From Alteromonas halophila (GTDB taxonomy: Bacteria; Pseudomonadota; Gammaproteobacteria; Enterobacterales; Alteromonadaceae): 64,000 bases of DNA. A program made the position numbers and the translations under genes. Shown here in pieces: positions 56,938-64,000 of this stretch; position 1 is the stretch's first letter; every line of letters starts with the position of its first letter. The notes under the pieces are model-generated. The model had not been told where the DNA came from. It searched no databases and saw only the letters and a program-made list of their open reading frames with translations. The stretch is from positions 120,469-184,468 of the forward strand of contig NZ_BMXP01000007.1 of the NCBI RefSeq assembly GCF_014651815.1. The letters are read 5' to 3'.

Positions 56938-57528
56938 ATGGCCATAAGCCGCACAGTTAAGCATAAAACCAAATCGCTGATCGCGTCGAAACACATGCTC
57001 AAAAGCATCACGCTGGCATCGTTTCTCGAATCAACCGTTGTTCCGGTGCCGCTGGAAGCGGTGCTGGTGCCGTTGATGCAGGCACGTCGCGAACAGTTAT
57101 GGCTGATCGCGCTTATGGCTACTCTTGGCTGCGTGCTTGGAGCCATCGTTGGCTACGCGCTTGGCTACTACCTGTTTGACATCATCGGTGAGTGGGTGAC
57201 GCAGACACTGTCCAGCCCGGAACAGGTTGAGCAGGTAAAGACAAAGATGAGTCAGGAAGGGTTCTGGTTTGTGCTGACATTAGGTATTGCGCCGGTGCCA
57301 TTTCAGATAGCGATGCTGAGTGCCGGTGCCACGCAGTTCTCGCTCCCCCTTTTTTTGCTGGCGACATTTATTGCGCGGTCGCTGCGCTACTTTGGTCTGG
57401 CAGTGGTTGTTTACCTGGCTGGAAATAAAGCAGAGCAACTGATACGCCAGTATAAGACCAAGGCCATAGTGTTAATCACTGTTATTGTATTGCTGCTGTG
57501 GTGGCTGTCGACACTGGTATCGTCATAA
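56938..57528 (+). CDS. VTT/DedA-family membrane protein, YqaA type
   Basis: A 196-residue inner-membrane protein with about five spans and the VTT-domain features: an early re-entrant FLESTVVPVPLEAVLVPL and, later, RFF-like GFWFVLTLGIAPVPFQIAMLSAGA. DedA-family proteins are thought to move lipids across the membrane. It follows the amidohydrolase stop by 6 bp and should be cotranscribed with it; no functional link is obvious. Confidence 0.85.
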   Translation: MAISRTVKHKTKSLIASKHMLKSITLASFLESTVVPVPLEAVLVPLMQARREQLWLIALMATLGCVLGAIVGYALGYYLFDIIGEWVTQTLSSPEQVEQVKTKMSQEGFWFVLTLGIAPVPFQIAMLSAGATQFSLPLFLLATFIARSLRYFGLAVVVYLAGNKAEQLIRQYKTKAIVLITVIVLLLWWLSTLVSS

Positions 57529-57537
57529 ACCTTTATT

Positions 57538-57556
57538 GATAATAGTTATCATTTGC
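57538..57556. promoter_or_regulatory. Candidate Fur box
   Basis: GATAATAGTTATCATTTGC agrees with the Fur consensus GATAATGATAATCATTATC at 14 of 19 positions by my count. It lies 37 bp upstream of the 59-codon gene and 10 bp after the VTT gene stop, so it would control the small gene. Confidence 0.55.
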
Positions 57557-57592
57557 ACTACAGTAATTGTATATCCTTCGTGGGGCAGGCAT

Positions 57593-57772
57593 ATGCAATC
57601 GCAAGCAGCAACAAAGCAAGGCTTTATTCAGGTTGAAATTAACGAAGCGGCACTGTTACGCGCGCTAAAGCGCTGTGATTTACATGCCTCTGAGTTGCAT
57701 TGCCTGTCCCGCGAAGGCAAACATCACCTGCAGCAGTTACTTCTTAAGGCGGCATCCCAGCCGCAAAAGTGA
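57593..57772 (+). CDS. Small 59-residue protein, possibly iron-regulated
   Basis: The product (start MQSQAATKQGFIQVEINEAA) is soluble, with a helical segment and the pattern LLRALKRCDLHASELHCLSREGKHHLQQLLLKA; a short C-x(4-8)-C-containing form of this kind is common in small gammaproteobacterial proteins near iron genes, as far as I recall. The ATG at 57593 has GGGGCAGG upstream. A Fur-like box precedes it. Its end abuts the DUF1206 region. Function unknown. Confidence 0.6.
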   Translation: MQSQAATKQGFIQVEINEAALLRALKRCDLHASELHCLSREGKHHLQQLLLKAASQPQK

Positions 57773-57843
57773 AAATCACTCAATGTGGCGTACTTTTTGA
57801 ACGGTTAGTCCTTACCGTTTCAACAACAGTAGGAACAGTAGCC

Positions 57844-58644
57844 GTGCAAACCCATTCAAAATGGCTCAGCGTGATAGCCGGCGCGGGGTACAGTGCTAAA
57901 ACCGTGATGTATACCATGCTTGGGGTTTTTATTATCTCATCGGCAATTTCTGCGCTGGGCAGTGAAAACACTACACAAAAACATGTGTTTGAAACTATCC
58001 AGTCACAACCTTACGGTCAGGTGATGCTTATCGCTGTTGTCGCCGGGCTAATCTGCTATGCGCTGTGGCGCTGGCTGCAGTGTGTTTTGAACACCGAATC
58101 ACTGGACATGAGCAAGGCAAAAGATGTGATCATGCGCGTCTTTCTGTTTGTTTCCGGCCTGATATACCTTATTGCCGCCTATCTGGGCATTAAGGTCTTT
58201 ACCGGCGATGATTCATCCGGGCAGGGAGGCTCAGACAGTCAGCAGATGACCGCGCAGCTGATGCAGTATGAATGGGGGCTGATTATCGTTGGGGCTGGCG
58301 CCGTAGCCATTATTGCCTTTGCGTTCATTCAGTTTAAACACGCATACACCGCTGACTTTATTAAAAAGTTTGAAACCGAACGTCTGTCTCAGGGGGCGCA
58401 GGAAGCCACCCGTAAAGCGGGCAGGGTGGGGTACACTGCCAGAGGAGTGGTGTACTTGCTGGTCGGCAGTTTTTTTGCGTTCGCAGCGCTTAATCAGGAC
58501 GCTTCTGAAGCCGGGGGACTGCAAAAAGCCCTCGAAACGCTGACCGAACAGACTTTCGGCCAGTATTTGCTGGGTGCCGTGGGTGTTGGCTTTGTCATGT
58601 TTGGTATTTACTGTGCGTTTGAGGCCAGATACAGAAGGACCTGA
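57844..58644 (+). CDS. DUF1206 family membrane protein
   Basis: About 266 residues with six hydrophobic segments in three DUF1206 repeats, beginning GAGYSAKTVMYTMLGVF, VIMRVFLFVSGLIYLIAAYLG and GRVGYTARGVVYLLVGSF. The frame is open from a GTG at 57769 that overlaps the small gene's stop (GTGA), but the GTG at 57844 has AGGAA nine bases upstream and fits the family N-terminus better. Function unknown. It converges with the tusA-like gene with a 2-bp gap. Confidence 0.8.
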   Translation: MQTHSKWLSVIAGAGYSAKTVMYTMLGVFIISSAISALGSENTTQKHVFETIQSQPYGQVMLIAVVAGLICYALWRWLQCVLNTESLDMSKAKDVIMRVFLFVSGLIYLIAAYLGIKVFTGDDSSGQGGSDSQQMTAQLMQYEWGLIIVGAGAVAIIAFAFIQFKHAYTADFIKKFETERLSQGAQEATRKAGRVGYTARGVVYLLVGSFFAFAALNQDASEAGGLQKALETLTEQTFGQYLLGAVGVGFVMFGIYCAFEARYRRT

Positions 58645-58646
58645 TT

Positions 58647-58910
58647 TTACAGGCCCTTTTTAATCACATACTGGTAAGGCAGCACCTCAGTTTGTGCGGC
58701 CACCAGCGTGTGAGACATGAACTTACAAAAGCTGGGAATGTCACGGGCCGTTGACGGATCATCGGCAACAATGCTCAAGGTGTCGCCATCATTCAGTTTA
58801 CGAATATTCAGGCGCACCATCATCACCGGCTCCGGACAGCGCAGCCCCATGGCATCAAGGTGTTGCGAGGCGCTCTCAAACGCCTCGCTGAATGTACTAT
58901 CAGATGCCAT
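58647..58910 (-). CDS. TusA/SirA-family sulfur carrier protein
   Basis: An 87-residue protein with the family motif [16 protein letters not shown] (about 19-34), where the Cys of CPxP carries sulfur as persulfide, and [18 protein letters not shown]. TusA passes sulfur toward tRNA thiolation and other pathways. The gene starts 11 bp inside the pyrE end on the same strand, so it is translationally coupled to pyrE. TusA itself or a paralogue such as YedF are both possible. Confidence 0.9.
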   Translation of the reverse strand: MASDSTFSEAFESASQHLDAMGLRCPEPVMMVRLNIRKLNDGDTLSIVADDPSTARDIPSFCKFMSHTLVAAQTEVLPYQYVIKKGL

Positions 58911-59541
58911 AGTTGCTGCGATAGGCCGTAATAGCATCAATGGATGCCTGGTGGCCGCCCTGTTCTTCAAGGTAGCTGACTACATCGCCAAGGGTGACAA
59001 TGGCAACGACACGCGTGGCGAAATCGCGCTCGACTTCCTGAATAGCAGATAACTCACCCTGACCCCGTTCCTGACGATCAAGCGCAATCAGCACACCGGC
59101 AAGCGACGCCTGGTTTTGTTCCAGTAATGTCATGGACTCGCGAATAGCCGTGCCCGCCGTGATCACATCATCCACCAGCATGACCCGGCCTTTAAGCTCG
59201 CTACCTACCAGATTGCCACCCTCGCCATGCGTTTTAGCTTCTTTACGGTTAAAGCAATAGGGCACATCCAGGCTGTGATGATCGGCCAGCGCTACAGCGG
59301 TGGTCGTCGCAATGGGGATCCCCTTGTAAGCCGGACCAAACAGGACATCAAAATCCACACCTGCATCGGTCAGCGCGCTGGCGTAATAGCGTCCCAGCCG
59401 GGCAAGATCGCCGCCACGGTTAAATAACCCCGCATTAAAGAAATACGGACTCGTGCGCCCGGACTTTAACGTAAACTCACCAAATTTGAGGACCCCGCGT
59501 TCAATCGCAAACGCAATAAATTCACGTTGGTATGCTTTCAT
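58900..59541 (-). CDS. pyrE: Orotate phosphoribosyltransferase
   Basis: A 213-residue enzyme, the same length as E. coli PyrE, that joins orotate to PRPP in UMP synthesis. The PRPP loop is [17 protein letters not shown] (about 119-135) and the flexible catalytic loop is [12 protein letters not shown]. It follows rph by 9 bp, the same rph-pyrE order as in E. coli, where rph translation and attenuation affect pyrE. No attenuator hairpin fits in the 9-bp gap here. Confidence 0.98.
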   Translation of the reverse strand: MKAYQREFIAFAIERGVLKFGEFTLKSGRTSPYFFNAGLFNRGGDLARLGRYYASALTDAGVDFDVLFGPAYKGIPIATTTAVALADHHSLDVPYCFNRKEAKTHGEGGNLVGSELKGRVMLVDDVITAGTAIRESMTLLEQNQASLAGVLIALDRQERGQGELSAIQEVERDFATRVVAIVTLGDVVSYLEEQGGHQASIDAITAYRSNYGI

Positions 59542-59550
59542 GGCGACTCC

Positions 59551-60264
59551 TCAGGCCAGCGCAGCTTTCTGGATATCGAACAGTTCGCGCAAGCCATGCT
59601 TGGCAATGGTCAGCATTTCTTCCATTTCATCAAAACTGAAAGGTTCGCCCTCGGCCGTGCCCTGCACTTCGATCAGCTTGCCGCTCTCGGTCATGACGAT
59701 ATTCATATCGGTTTCTGCATCAGAGTCTTCTAAGTATTCCAGATCAGCAATGGGCGTGCCTTTATAAATGCCCACCGACAGCGCAGCAATCATATGCTTA
59801 AGCGGATTGGCTTTAAGGATCCCTTTACTACGCATGTAGGTAAGGGCGTCCACCAGCGCAACACAGGCTCCGGTAATCGACGCAGTACGCGTTCCGCCAT
59901 CAGCCTGAATCACATCACAGTCAAGCGTGATAGTATTCTCACCCAGTAATTTCAGATCGACGGCGGCGCGCAGAGAGCGGGCTATCAGACGCTGAATTTC
60001 CAGGGTACGGCCACCCTGTTTGCCACGGGCCGCTTCACGGCCACTACGGGTATGGGTAGAACGCGGTAGCATGCTGTACTCAGCGGTGATCCAGCCTTTA
60101 CCCTGGCCCTTCATAAAGCGCGGCACCCCTTCTTCAACTGTGGCATTGCACAGCACCTTGGTGTTGCCGAATTCCACCAGTACCGAGCCCTCTGCATGGC
60201 AGGTGTACTGGCGGGTTAGGGTAACGGGACGGATCTGACTGGCGGTTCTGCCGCTTGGACGCAT
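59551..60264 (-). CDS. rph: Ribonuclease PH
   Basis: A 237-residue phosphorolytic 3'-5' exoribonuclease (E. coli 238) for tRNA 3' trimming, forming a hexameric ring. The motifs [36 protein letters not shown] and [18 protein letters not shown] are standard. The ATG at 60264 has GGAG upstream; an open frame continues far upstream without support. It heads the rph-pyrE-tusA-like operon and is divergent from yicC. Confidence 0.98.
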   Translation of the reverse strand: MRPSGRTASQIRPVTLTRQYTCHAEGSVLVEFGNTKVLCNATVEEGVPRFMKGQGKGWITAEYSMLPRSTHTRSGREAARGKQGGRTLEIQRLIARSLRAAVDLKLLGENTITLDCDVIQADGGTRTASITGACVALVDALTYMRSKGILKANPLKHMIAALSVGIYKGTPIADLEYLEDSDAETDMNIVMTESGKLIEVQGTAEGEPFSFDEMEEMLTIAKHGLRELFDIQKAALA

Positions 60265-60524
60265 AGTGTTCTCCACATGAGTTGGTGCAAGAATAGTGAA
60301 AGTCCCGTCAGGCGAACACAGCGCGAATCTGCAATGCCCCTCAGGGAAAGTGTGCACAGTATAACGCACTGTGCACAGGAGTGAAAAACACTGTGCCTGT
60401 TCGTAATTACCTTTTGGTATTTGTGCGCTATGATTAGGGCAGGCCGCTGCCACAAAGAGACAGAACGCGTGAACCGCTCAGGCAGTTCAGATTGAGCAGA
60501 GGCCACAAACATTAAAGGTGATGT

Positions 60525-61388
60525 GTGATATACAGTATGACAGCCTTCGCCCGGGGCGAAGTAAAAAAAGACTGGGGAACTGCCGTATGGGAGTTTCGCT
60601 CAGTTAACCAACGCTATCTTGAAACCTATTTCCGTTTACCCGAGCAGTTCCGCTCACTGGAACCGGTACTGCGTGAACGGTTCCGCAAGAAACTGGCGCG
60701 CGGCAAAATTGAATGTAACCTGCGCTTTAGTGCCAGTGACGATACCGACACCAAACTGAATCTGAACGAAACCCTGGCAAAACAAGTGCTGCATGCCGCC
60801 GACTGGGTGCAGTCGCATGGCCAGTCGACCGGCGTTAACCCGCTGGATGTATTACGCTGGCCAGGGGTGATTGCCGCTGAAGAAGCCGACATGGATACCA
60901 TTCAGGCCGATGTGATGGCCGGTTTTGATGCCACCCTGAAAGACTTTATCGACGCCCGGGCAGCGGAAGGCGAGGCGCTTAAATCCATTATCGAGCAGCG
61001 CCTGGACGCCATTGAACAGGAAGTGGAGAAAGTCAGCGCACGTATGCCTGACATTATGAACTGGCAACGTGAACGTATTCAGACCCGTTTTGAGGAAGCC
61101 AAGGTTGAGCTTGATGCAGGCCGCTTCGAGCAGGAAATGATCATGCTGGCGCAAAAAGTCGATGTGGCCGAAGAACTTGACCGCTTAAACACCCATGTTA
61201 GCGAAACACGCAATATTCTGAATAAAGGCGGCGCCTGTGGCCGGCGACTGGACTTTATGATGCAGGAGTTCAACCGCGAGTCGAACACCTTAGGCTCTAA
61301 ATCCATCAGCACTGACATCACTCAGTCAGCGGTAGAGCTAAAAGTACTGATTGAGCAGATGCGTGAGCAGATCCAGAATATAGAGTAA
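60525..61388 (+). CDS. yicC: YicC family endoribonuclease, intact at the island junction
   Basis: A 287-residue protein, the same length as E. coli YicC, with the conserved start MIYSMTAFARGEVK, FRSVNQRYLETYFRLPEQFR and the C-terminal end EQMREQIQNIE. YicC proteins are RNA-cleaving enzymes by recent work. The start is GTG at 60525, chosen by homology to the E. coli N-terminus. The coding sequence is complete, which fits an island that rebuilds the gene end when it integrates there. Confidence 0.96.
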   Translation: MIYSMTAFARGEVKKDWGTAVWEFRSVNQRYLETYFRLPEQFRSLEPVLRERFRKKLARGKIECNLRFSASDDTDTKLNLNETLAKQVLHAADWVQSHGQSTGVNPLDVLRWPGVIAAEEADMDTIQADVMAGFDATLKDFIDARAAEGEALKSIIEQRLDAIEQEVEKVSARMPDIMNWQRERIQTRFEEAKVELDAGRFEQEMIMLAQKVDVAEELDRLNTHVSETRNILNKGGACGRRLDFMMQEFNRESNTLGSKSISTDITQSAVELKVLIEQMREQIQNIE

Positions 61389-61403
61389 CGCTCTCTAACG
61401 CTC
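61386..61403. repeat. Two TAACGCTC repeats at the yicC end
   Basis: TAACGCTC occurs at 61386-61393 and 61396-61403, starting in the yicC stop codon region, 10 bp apart in phase. This is where the crossover site (attL) of a yicC-directed integrase is expected, so the repeat could belong to the attachment site. The right-hand copy needed to define the core is outside the window. Confidence 0.4.
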
Positions 61404-61425
61404 ACAGATATTCATAAGCAATTGA

Positions 61426-61458
61426 AAAACCTCGCCTTATAGCGGGGTTTTGTTTTTT
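61426..61458 (+). terminator. Rho-independent terminator after yicC
   Basis: AAAACCTCGC/GCGGGGTTTT (61426-61435 and 61442-61451, one G-T pair), a 6-base loop, then a T-rich tail. It separates yicC from the integrase. Confidence 0.85.
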
Positions 61459-61493
61459 ATTGTTCCGTATTTTTTCATTCTGTTTCATCCAAC

Positions 61494-61548
61494 TGGTGAG
61501 TATTGTGGTGAGTATTTTTCGCTGCTAGTCTCAAGCCACTGGTGAGTA
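61494..61548 (+). repeat. Three direct repeats TGGTGAGTA upstream of the integrase
   Basis: The 9-mer occurs at 61494-61502, 61506-61514 and 61540-61548 in the same direction. Short direct repeats in this place often are arm-type binding sites for the integrase or its excision factor. The last copy supplies an in-frame GTG at 61542, which I do not use as the start. Confidence 0.65.
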
Positions 61549-61562
61549 CAAGAGGTGAAAAA

Positions 61563-62777
61563 ATGTCAAATTTAACAGTCAAACAGGTCAACTTACTAGC
61601 TAAAGGAAAGCCAGGTAAAACATCCGACGGAAACGGTTTGTTGTTTGTCGTTCCGAAGCGCGGTGAACCTTACTGGTCCCTGAGATATACCTTCAATGAA
61701 AAGAGGAGGGAAAAGTCACTAGGTAAGTTCAAGCAACTGATGCTGGCGGAAGCTCGTGGTGAGGCTGAAACGATCAGAGCCATGCTAAGAGAAGGCATTG
61801 ATCCACTATCATTGAGCTCTCTCCACAAACATAACGGGATGACTTTTAACGAGCTATTTCAAGATATGTTTGAAAATAAACTGCTCAAACGATTAGAAAG
61901 GCCTGATATTCCGAAAAGTAAATATGACAACAATGTAGCCAAGTTCATTGGTCACCTCAAAGTTGAGCAGGTTAATGCGTTCCACATTCGAGATATCCTA
62001 AATATTATTACCGATAGTGGACGACCTACAGTGGCAAATGATGTCCTTGACCTACTTAACAACCTTTTTAAACATGCTATTCAATTAAATATTACACTCA
62101 ACAATCCCGCATCTGCCTTCAGCTATAAAGATGCAGGAGGGGATGAGTCGTGTCGGGAACGAGTATTAACTATTGATGAAGTGGAGCAAGCATTCGGCAA
62201 ATTCAGAAAATACCCCGAGTCTTTTACTCGCGACAACTATCTGGCCTGCTGTTTGTTGGTGGTGTTGGGAGTACGTAAATCTGAACTAATTCAAGCCCCA
62301 TGGCGTGAATTCGATTTAGATAACGCGGTTTGGCATTTACCCAAAGAGCGTACCAAGAAAAACTTTCGAGCTATCAAGATTCCGTTACCGCCACTTGCTG
62401 TAGAATGGCTTAGAGAACTAAAAGTTCGCTCACGAGGCTCAGATTTTGTATTCCCAGCTAGACGCCAAAGTAGTAAACCGTATATGGGTTCAGATACCAT
62501 TAACAGCGCAATAAATTCACTGTTCGGTATAGATCGTAGTAAAAAGGTTCAGCCACCAAACCGTATGGGCGATTTAGAACATTTTAGGGTGCATGATCTC
62601 CGACGCACTTTCAGGTCTATTGGTTCAGAACTAAAGTTTCAAGATGACCATTTAGAGCGTTGCTTAAATCATAAAATCAGTAAATTAGATGAGATTTATA
62701 ACAAGCATGACTTTTTTGAAGAGAGAAAGGGTATCCACCAAGCAGTATCTGTCGCTTTGCAGCCCTTTCTTCTGTGA
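61563..62777 (+). CDS. P4-type tyrosine integrase of a yicC-inserted island
   Basis: A 404-residue tyrosine recombinase with an N-terminal DUF4102-like DNA-binding domain (PGKTSDGNGLLFVVPKRG), a core-binding domain and the catalytic domain. The active residues are Arg in LGVRKSEL (about 238), His-x-x-Arg in VHDLRRTF (about 343-346), His in LNHK (about 369) and the nucleophile Tyr in EIYNKHDFF (about 379). AGAGGTG precedes the ATG at 61563. It lies directly after yicC in the same direction, as in SXT-mobilizable islands. It is more AT-rich than the core genes. Confidence 0.92.
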   Translation: MSNLTVKQVNLLAKGKPGKTSDGNGLLFVVPKRGEPYWSLRYTFNEKRREKSLGKFKQLMLAEARGEAETIRAMLREGIDPLSLSSLHKHNGMTFNELFQDMFENKLLKRLERPDIPKSKYDNNVAKFIGHLKVEQVNAFHIRDILNIITDSGRPTVANDVLDLLNNLFKHAIQLNITLNNPASAFSYKDAGGDESCRERVLTIDEVEQAFGKFRKYPESFTRDNYLACCLLVVLGVRKSELIQAPWREFDLDNAVWHLPKERTKKNFRAIKIPLPPLAVEWLRELKVRSRGSDFVFPARRQSSKPYMGSDTINSAINSLFGIDRSKKVQPPNRMGDLEHFRVHDLRRTFRSIGSELKFQDDHLERCLNHKISKLDEIYNKHDFFEERKGIHQAVSVALQPFLL

Positions 62778-62922
62778 TGAAGAGGCTAGCCTAGTTCAAT
62801 TAATTATTAGTCAACGTCTAAGCGAACCAGTTTGAGATATCAGAATAATCAATCGCTTTCTATATACTAGTGTGATTACCAAGGGAGCTTAGTCGCTTAA
62901 CCACCGAGCGATTTTGAAGTAA

Positions 62923-63732
62923 TTACACTAATTCATTTTTGAGCCGAATTTTTTCCACTAAGTTCTGCTCATGACATTTTACACAATGATATTTTTTCAA
63001 AAAAGTTACAGTTAATTCGTGAATAAAATCATTAGCCTCTACCAAAGTCATTAGATTATTTGGCACTTTCCAGCCTTTCTCACCATGTCTAGCTTCAGGA
63101 CCTAAGACAGAAAACGAGTTTGCGGTTCCAGTGAAGGCGCTCTTCTTATTAGCGTCAACTTTTAGGTTTTTTACAGCTGCCTTTTCTCCACCACAGTAAT
63201 AGCAAACTGTATCCCAGATTGCATAAAGGTTTCTCCAATCAAAACCAGAAGCCGCTTGTCGCAGCAAATATCTTACAGCATCACTGTTTTCCGCCATTCG
63301 AACTCTTGCAGAGATTAAATCCTTGCATGAGTTTAACTGGCTTTCGAGTGGTATTTTTACAGAAAAAGGCGAACTAGGCGGCACCTCATGAATTCGAGGT
63401 CTGGGTGTAGCTAAAGAGTAGTCACTTTCACGAGGAAAATCTTCATCAGTGAAGTACAGTTCATCAAAACTCAACTGATGGTTTGAGCGAGCATTGTCGA
63501 ATCCCCAATGTATTGCTACAGCCCCATTAATAAGTTCCAATAGTCCTTTAAGTTTGCTGATCACTTGATTAATGTCTGTTGCACCATTGAGGTGGACCGA
63601 CTCTAAAAAATAAGCATCTCCCAGATGGTCCTCACTATCTTCATAAATACAAAAATCTGGAGACTCAAGCCAGTTATTTAAGTTGTAAAGGACCTGATGA
63701 TTTCCGGTAATCGGCACTAACCATTTTCGCAT
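62923..63732 (-). CDS. Unrecognised accessory protein with two CxxC pairs
   Basis: A 269-residue soluble protein. The C-terminal half shows a pattern I associate with scattered accessory proteins: AVRYLLRQAASGFDWRNLYAIWDTV, then FTGTANSFSVLGPEARHG and a helical end. Possible zinc pairs are CYYCG (about 191-195) and CVKC near the C-terminus. No catalytic motif is certain, and no family name is offered. It is AT-rich, faces the integrase, and is the first cargo gene of the presumed island; a defence or mobility role is only a guess. Confidence 0.7.
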   Translation of the reverse strand: MRKWLVPITGNHQVLYNLNNWLESPDFCIYEDSEDHLGDAYFLESVHLNGATDINQVISKLKGLLELINGAVAIHWGFDNARSNHQLSFDELYFTDEDFPRESDYSLATPRPRIHEVPPSSPFSVKIPLESQLNSCKDLISARVRMAENSDAVRYLLRQAASGFDWRNLYAIWDTVCYYCGGEKAAVKNLKVDANKKSAFTGTANSFSVLGPEARHGEKGWKVPNNLMTLVEANDFIHELTVTFLKKYHCVKCHEQNLVEKIRLKNELV

Positions 63733-63875
63733 TCATTCCCCTTCAAAAACTAACTTATTACACTATCGGGAGTTTACCACGAAATAGAACCGTCGAGGGC
63801 AAAATATCCTAGTAGCTCGTTTGACCGTACTCTGGCGAATATGGCGTTAATTTATTTTCTACTAATCCAGATGAC

Positions 63876-63909
63876 GCGGATTCAACCCCGAAGTGCACCA
63901 CTCGCTAAA
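63876..63909. mobile_element. Probable terminal inverted repeat of the IS30-family element
   Basis: Directly after the transposase stop, the minus strand reads GGTGCACTTCGGGGTTGAATCC, the kind of sequence that ends IS30-type elements (TGCACTTC...TTGAATC). The outer boundary is estimated at about 63876. The other end and the target duplication cannot be seen. Confidence 0.55.
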
Positions 63910-64000
63910 TTAAGCTGTTCTTCGTAATTCATTGAAGACCACCGATGGTTGTTTAAACCCAAGGCATTTCCTTGGCCTTGCATTCAGCGCACGCTCAACG
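63910..64000 (-). CDS. IS30-family transposase, C-terminal fragment cut by window edge
   Basis: Thirty codons are visible from the right edge to a TAA at 63910-63912. The translation VERALNARPRKCLGFKQPSVVFNE followed by a few residues matches the conserved end of IS30-type transposases (N-x-R-P-R-K-x-L-G-F-K-x-P). The catalytic DDE domain is outside the window, so intactness is unknown. It reads toward the island cargo gene. Confidence 0.75.
   Translation of the reverse strand, partial: VERALNARPRKCLGFKQPSVVFNELRRTA

Noticed and set aside
61389..61562. tRNA gene as attachment site of the integrase
   Set aside because: No cloverleaf or tRNA-like sequence is present; the yicC end is the more likely target.
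62923..63732. HNH endonuclease
   Set aside because: The paired cysteines suggested a zinc-finger HNH fold, but no H-N-H or similar catalytic signature could be found between them.

Overview
The window looks like a chromosomal segment of a marine gammaproteobacterium of the Alteromonadales (Alteromonas / Salinimonas / Aestuariibacter type). This rests on recognisable protein families and gene order, not on a database search: an aa3/caa3-type cytochrome oxidase cluster in the order also known from Pseudomonas PA0105-PA0114, lexA and plsB as neighbours, an ilvE-ilvD-ilvA run, a divergent ilvY/ilvC pair, tamA-tamB, and pyrE-rph divergent from yicC. No rRNA, tRNA or CRISPR array was seen.

Layout. 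1-2.4 kb: the start of a lipoprotein gene cut by the window edge, then a BCCT (BetT-type) choline transporter. 2.8-11.8 kb: a minus-strand terminal oxidase cluster (cox2 with fused cytochrome c, cox1, ctaG, cox3, SURF1, a small thioredoxin-like protein, ctaA, cyoE, SCO, GNAT), crossed by one opposite-strand DUF2909 gene. 12-15.2 kb: lexA with an SOS box, an AT-rich islet with two small membrane proteins, and a GNAT / DUF2177 / GNAT translationally coupled trio. 15.3-22.5 kb: plsB and a four-gene MacB-like ABC exporter. 22.5-33 kb: branched-chain amino acid synthesis (ilvEDA plus a UbiA-family gene; ilvY divergent from ilvC) with a TRIC-type channel and comM between. 33-37 kb: a small conserved-looking protein behind a possible sigma-54 promoter, a Bcr/CflA efflux pump and an S9 peptidase. 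37.4-42.9 kb: tamA-tamB. 43-47 kb: an ECF sigma factor with a membrane partner, a divergent membrane/coiled-coil protein, a hydroxyacid dehydrogenase, a thioesterase and proB. 47.3-58.6 kb: M1 peptidase with a DUF6702 partner, a COQ8-like ABC1 kinase, a fatty acid hydroxylase, DUF3014/DUF1285, an amidohydrolase, a VTT/YqaA protein, and a possible Fur-regulated 59-residue protein before a DUF1206 membrane protein. 58.6-61.4 kb: tusA-like, pyrE, rph and divergent yicC.

The last 2.6 kb differ from the rest: directly after yicC comes a P4-type tyrosine integrase preceded by three short direct repeats, then an unrecognised AT-rich gene, then the end of an IS30-family element that runs off the right edge. 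The 3' end of yicC is a known integration site of the mobilizable genomic islands helped by SXT/R391 elements, so this is most likely the left end of an integrated island. Its cargo lies mostly outside the window. This is the part most likely to contain something undescribed.

Starts were chosen by ribosome binding site and family length; several were moved inward from the longest possible reading frame, as stated in each entry. All functional names come from motif recognition by eye.
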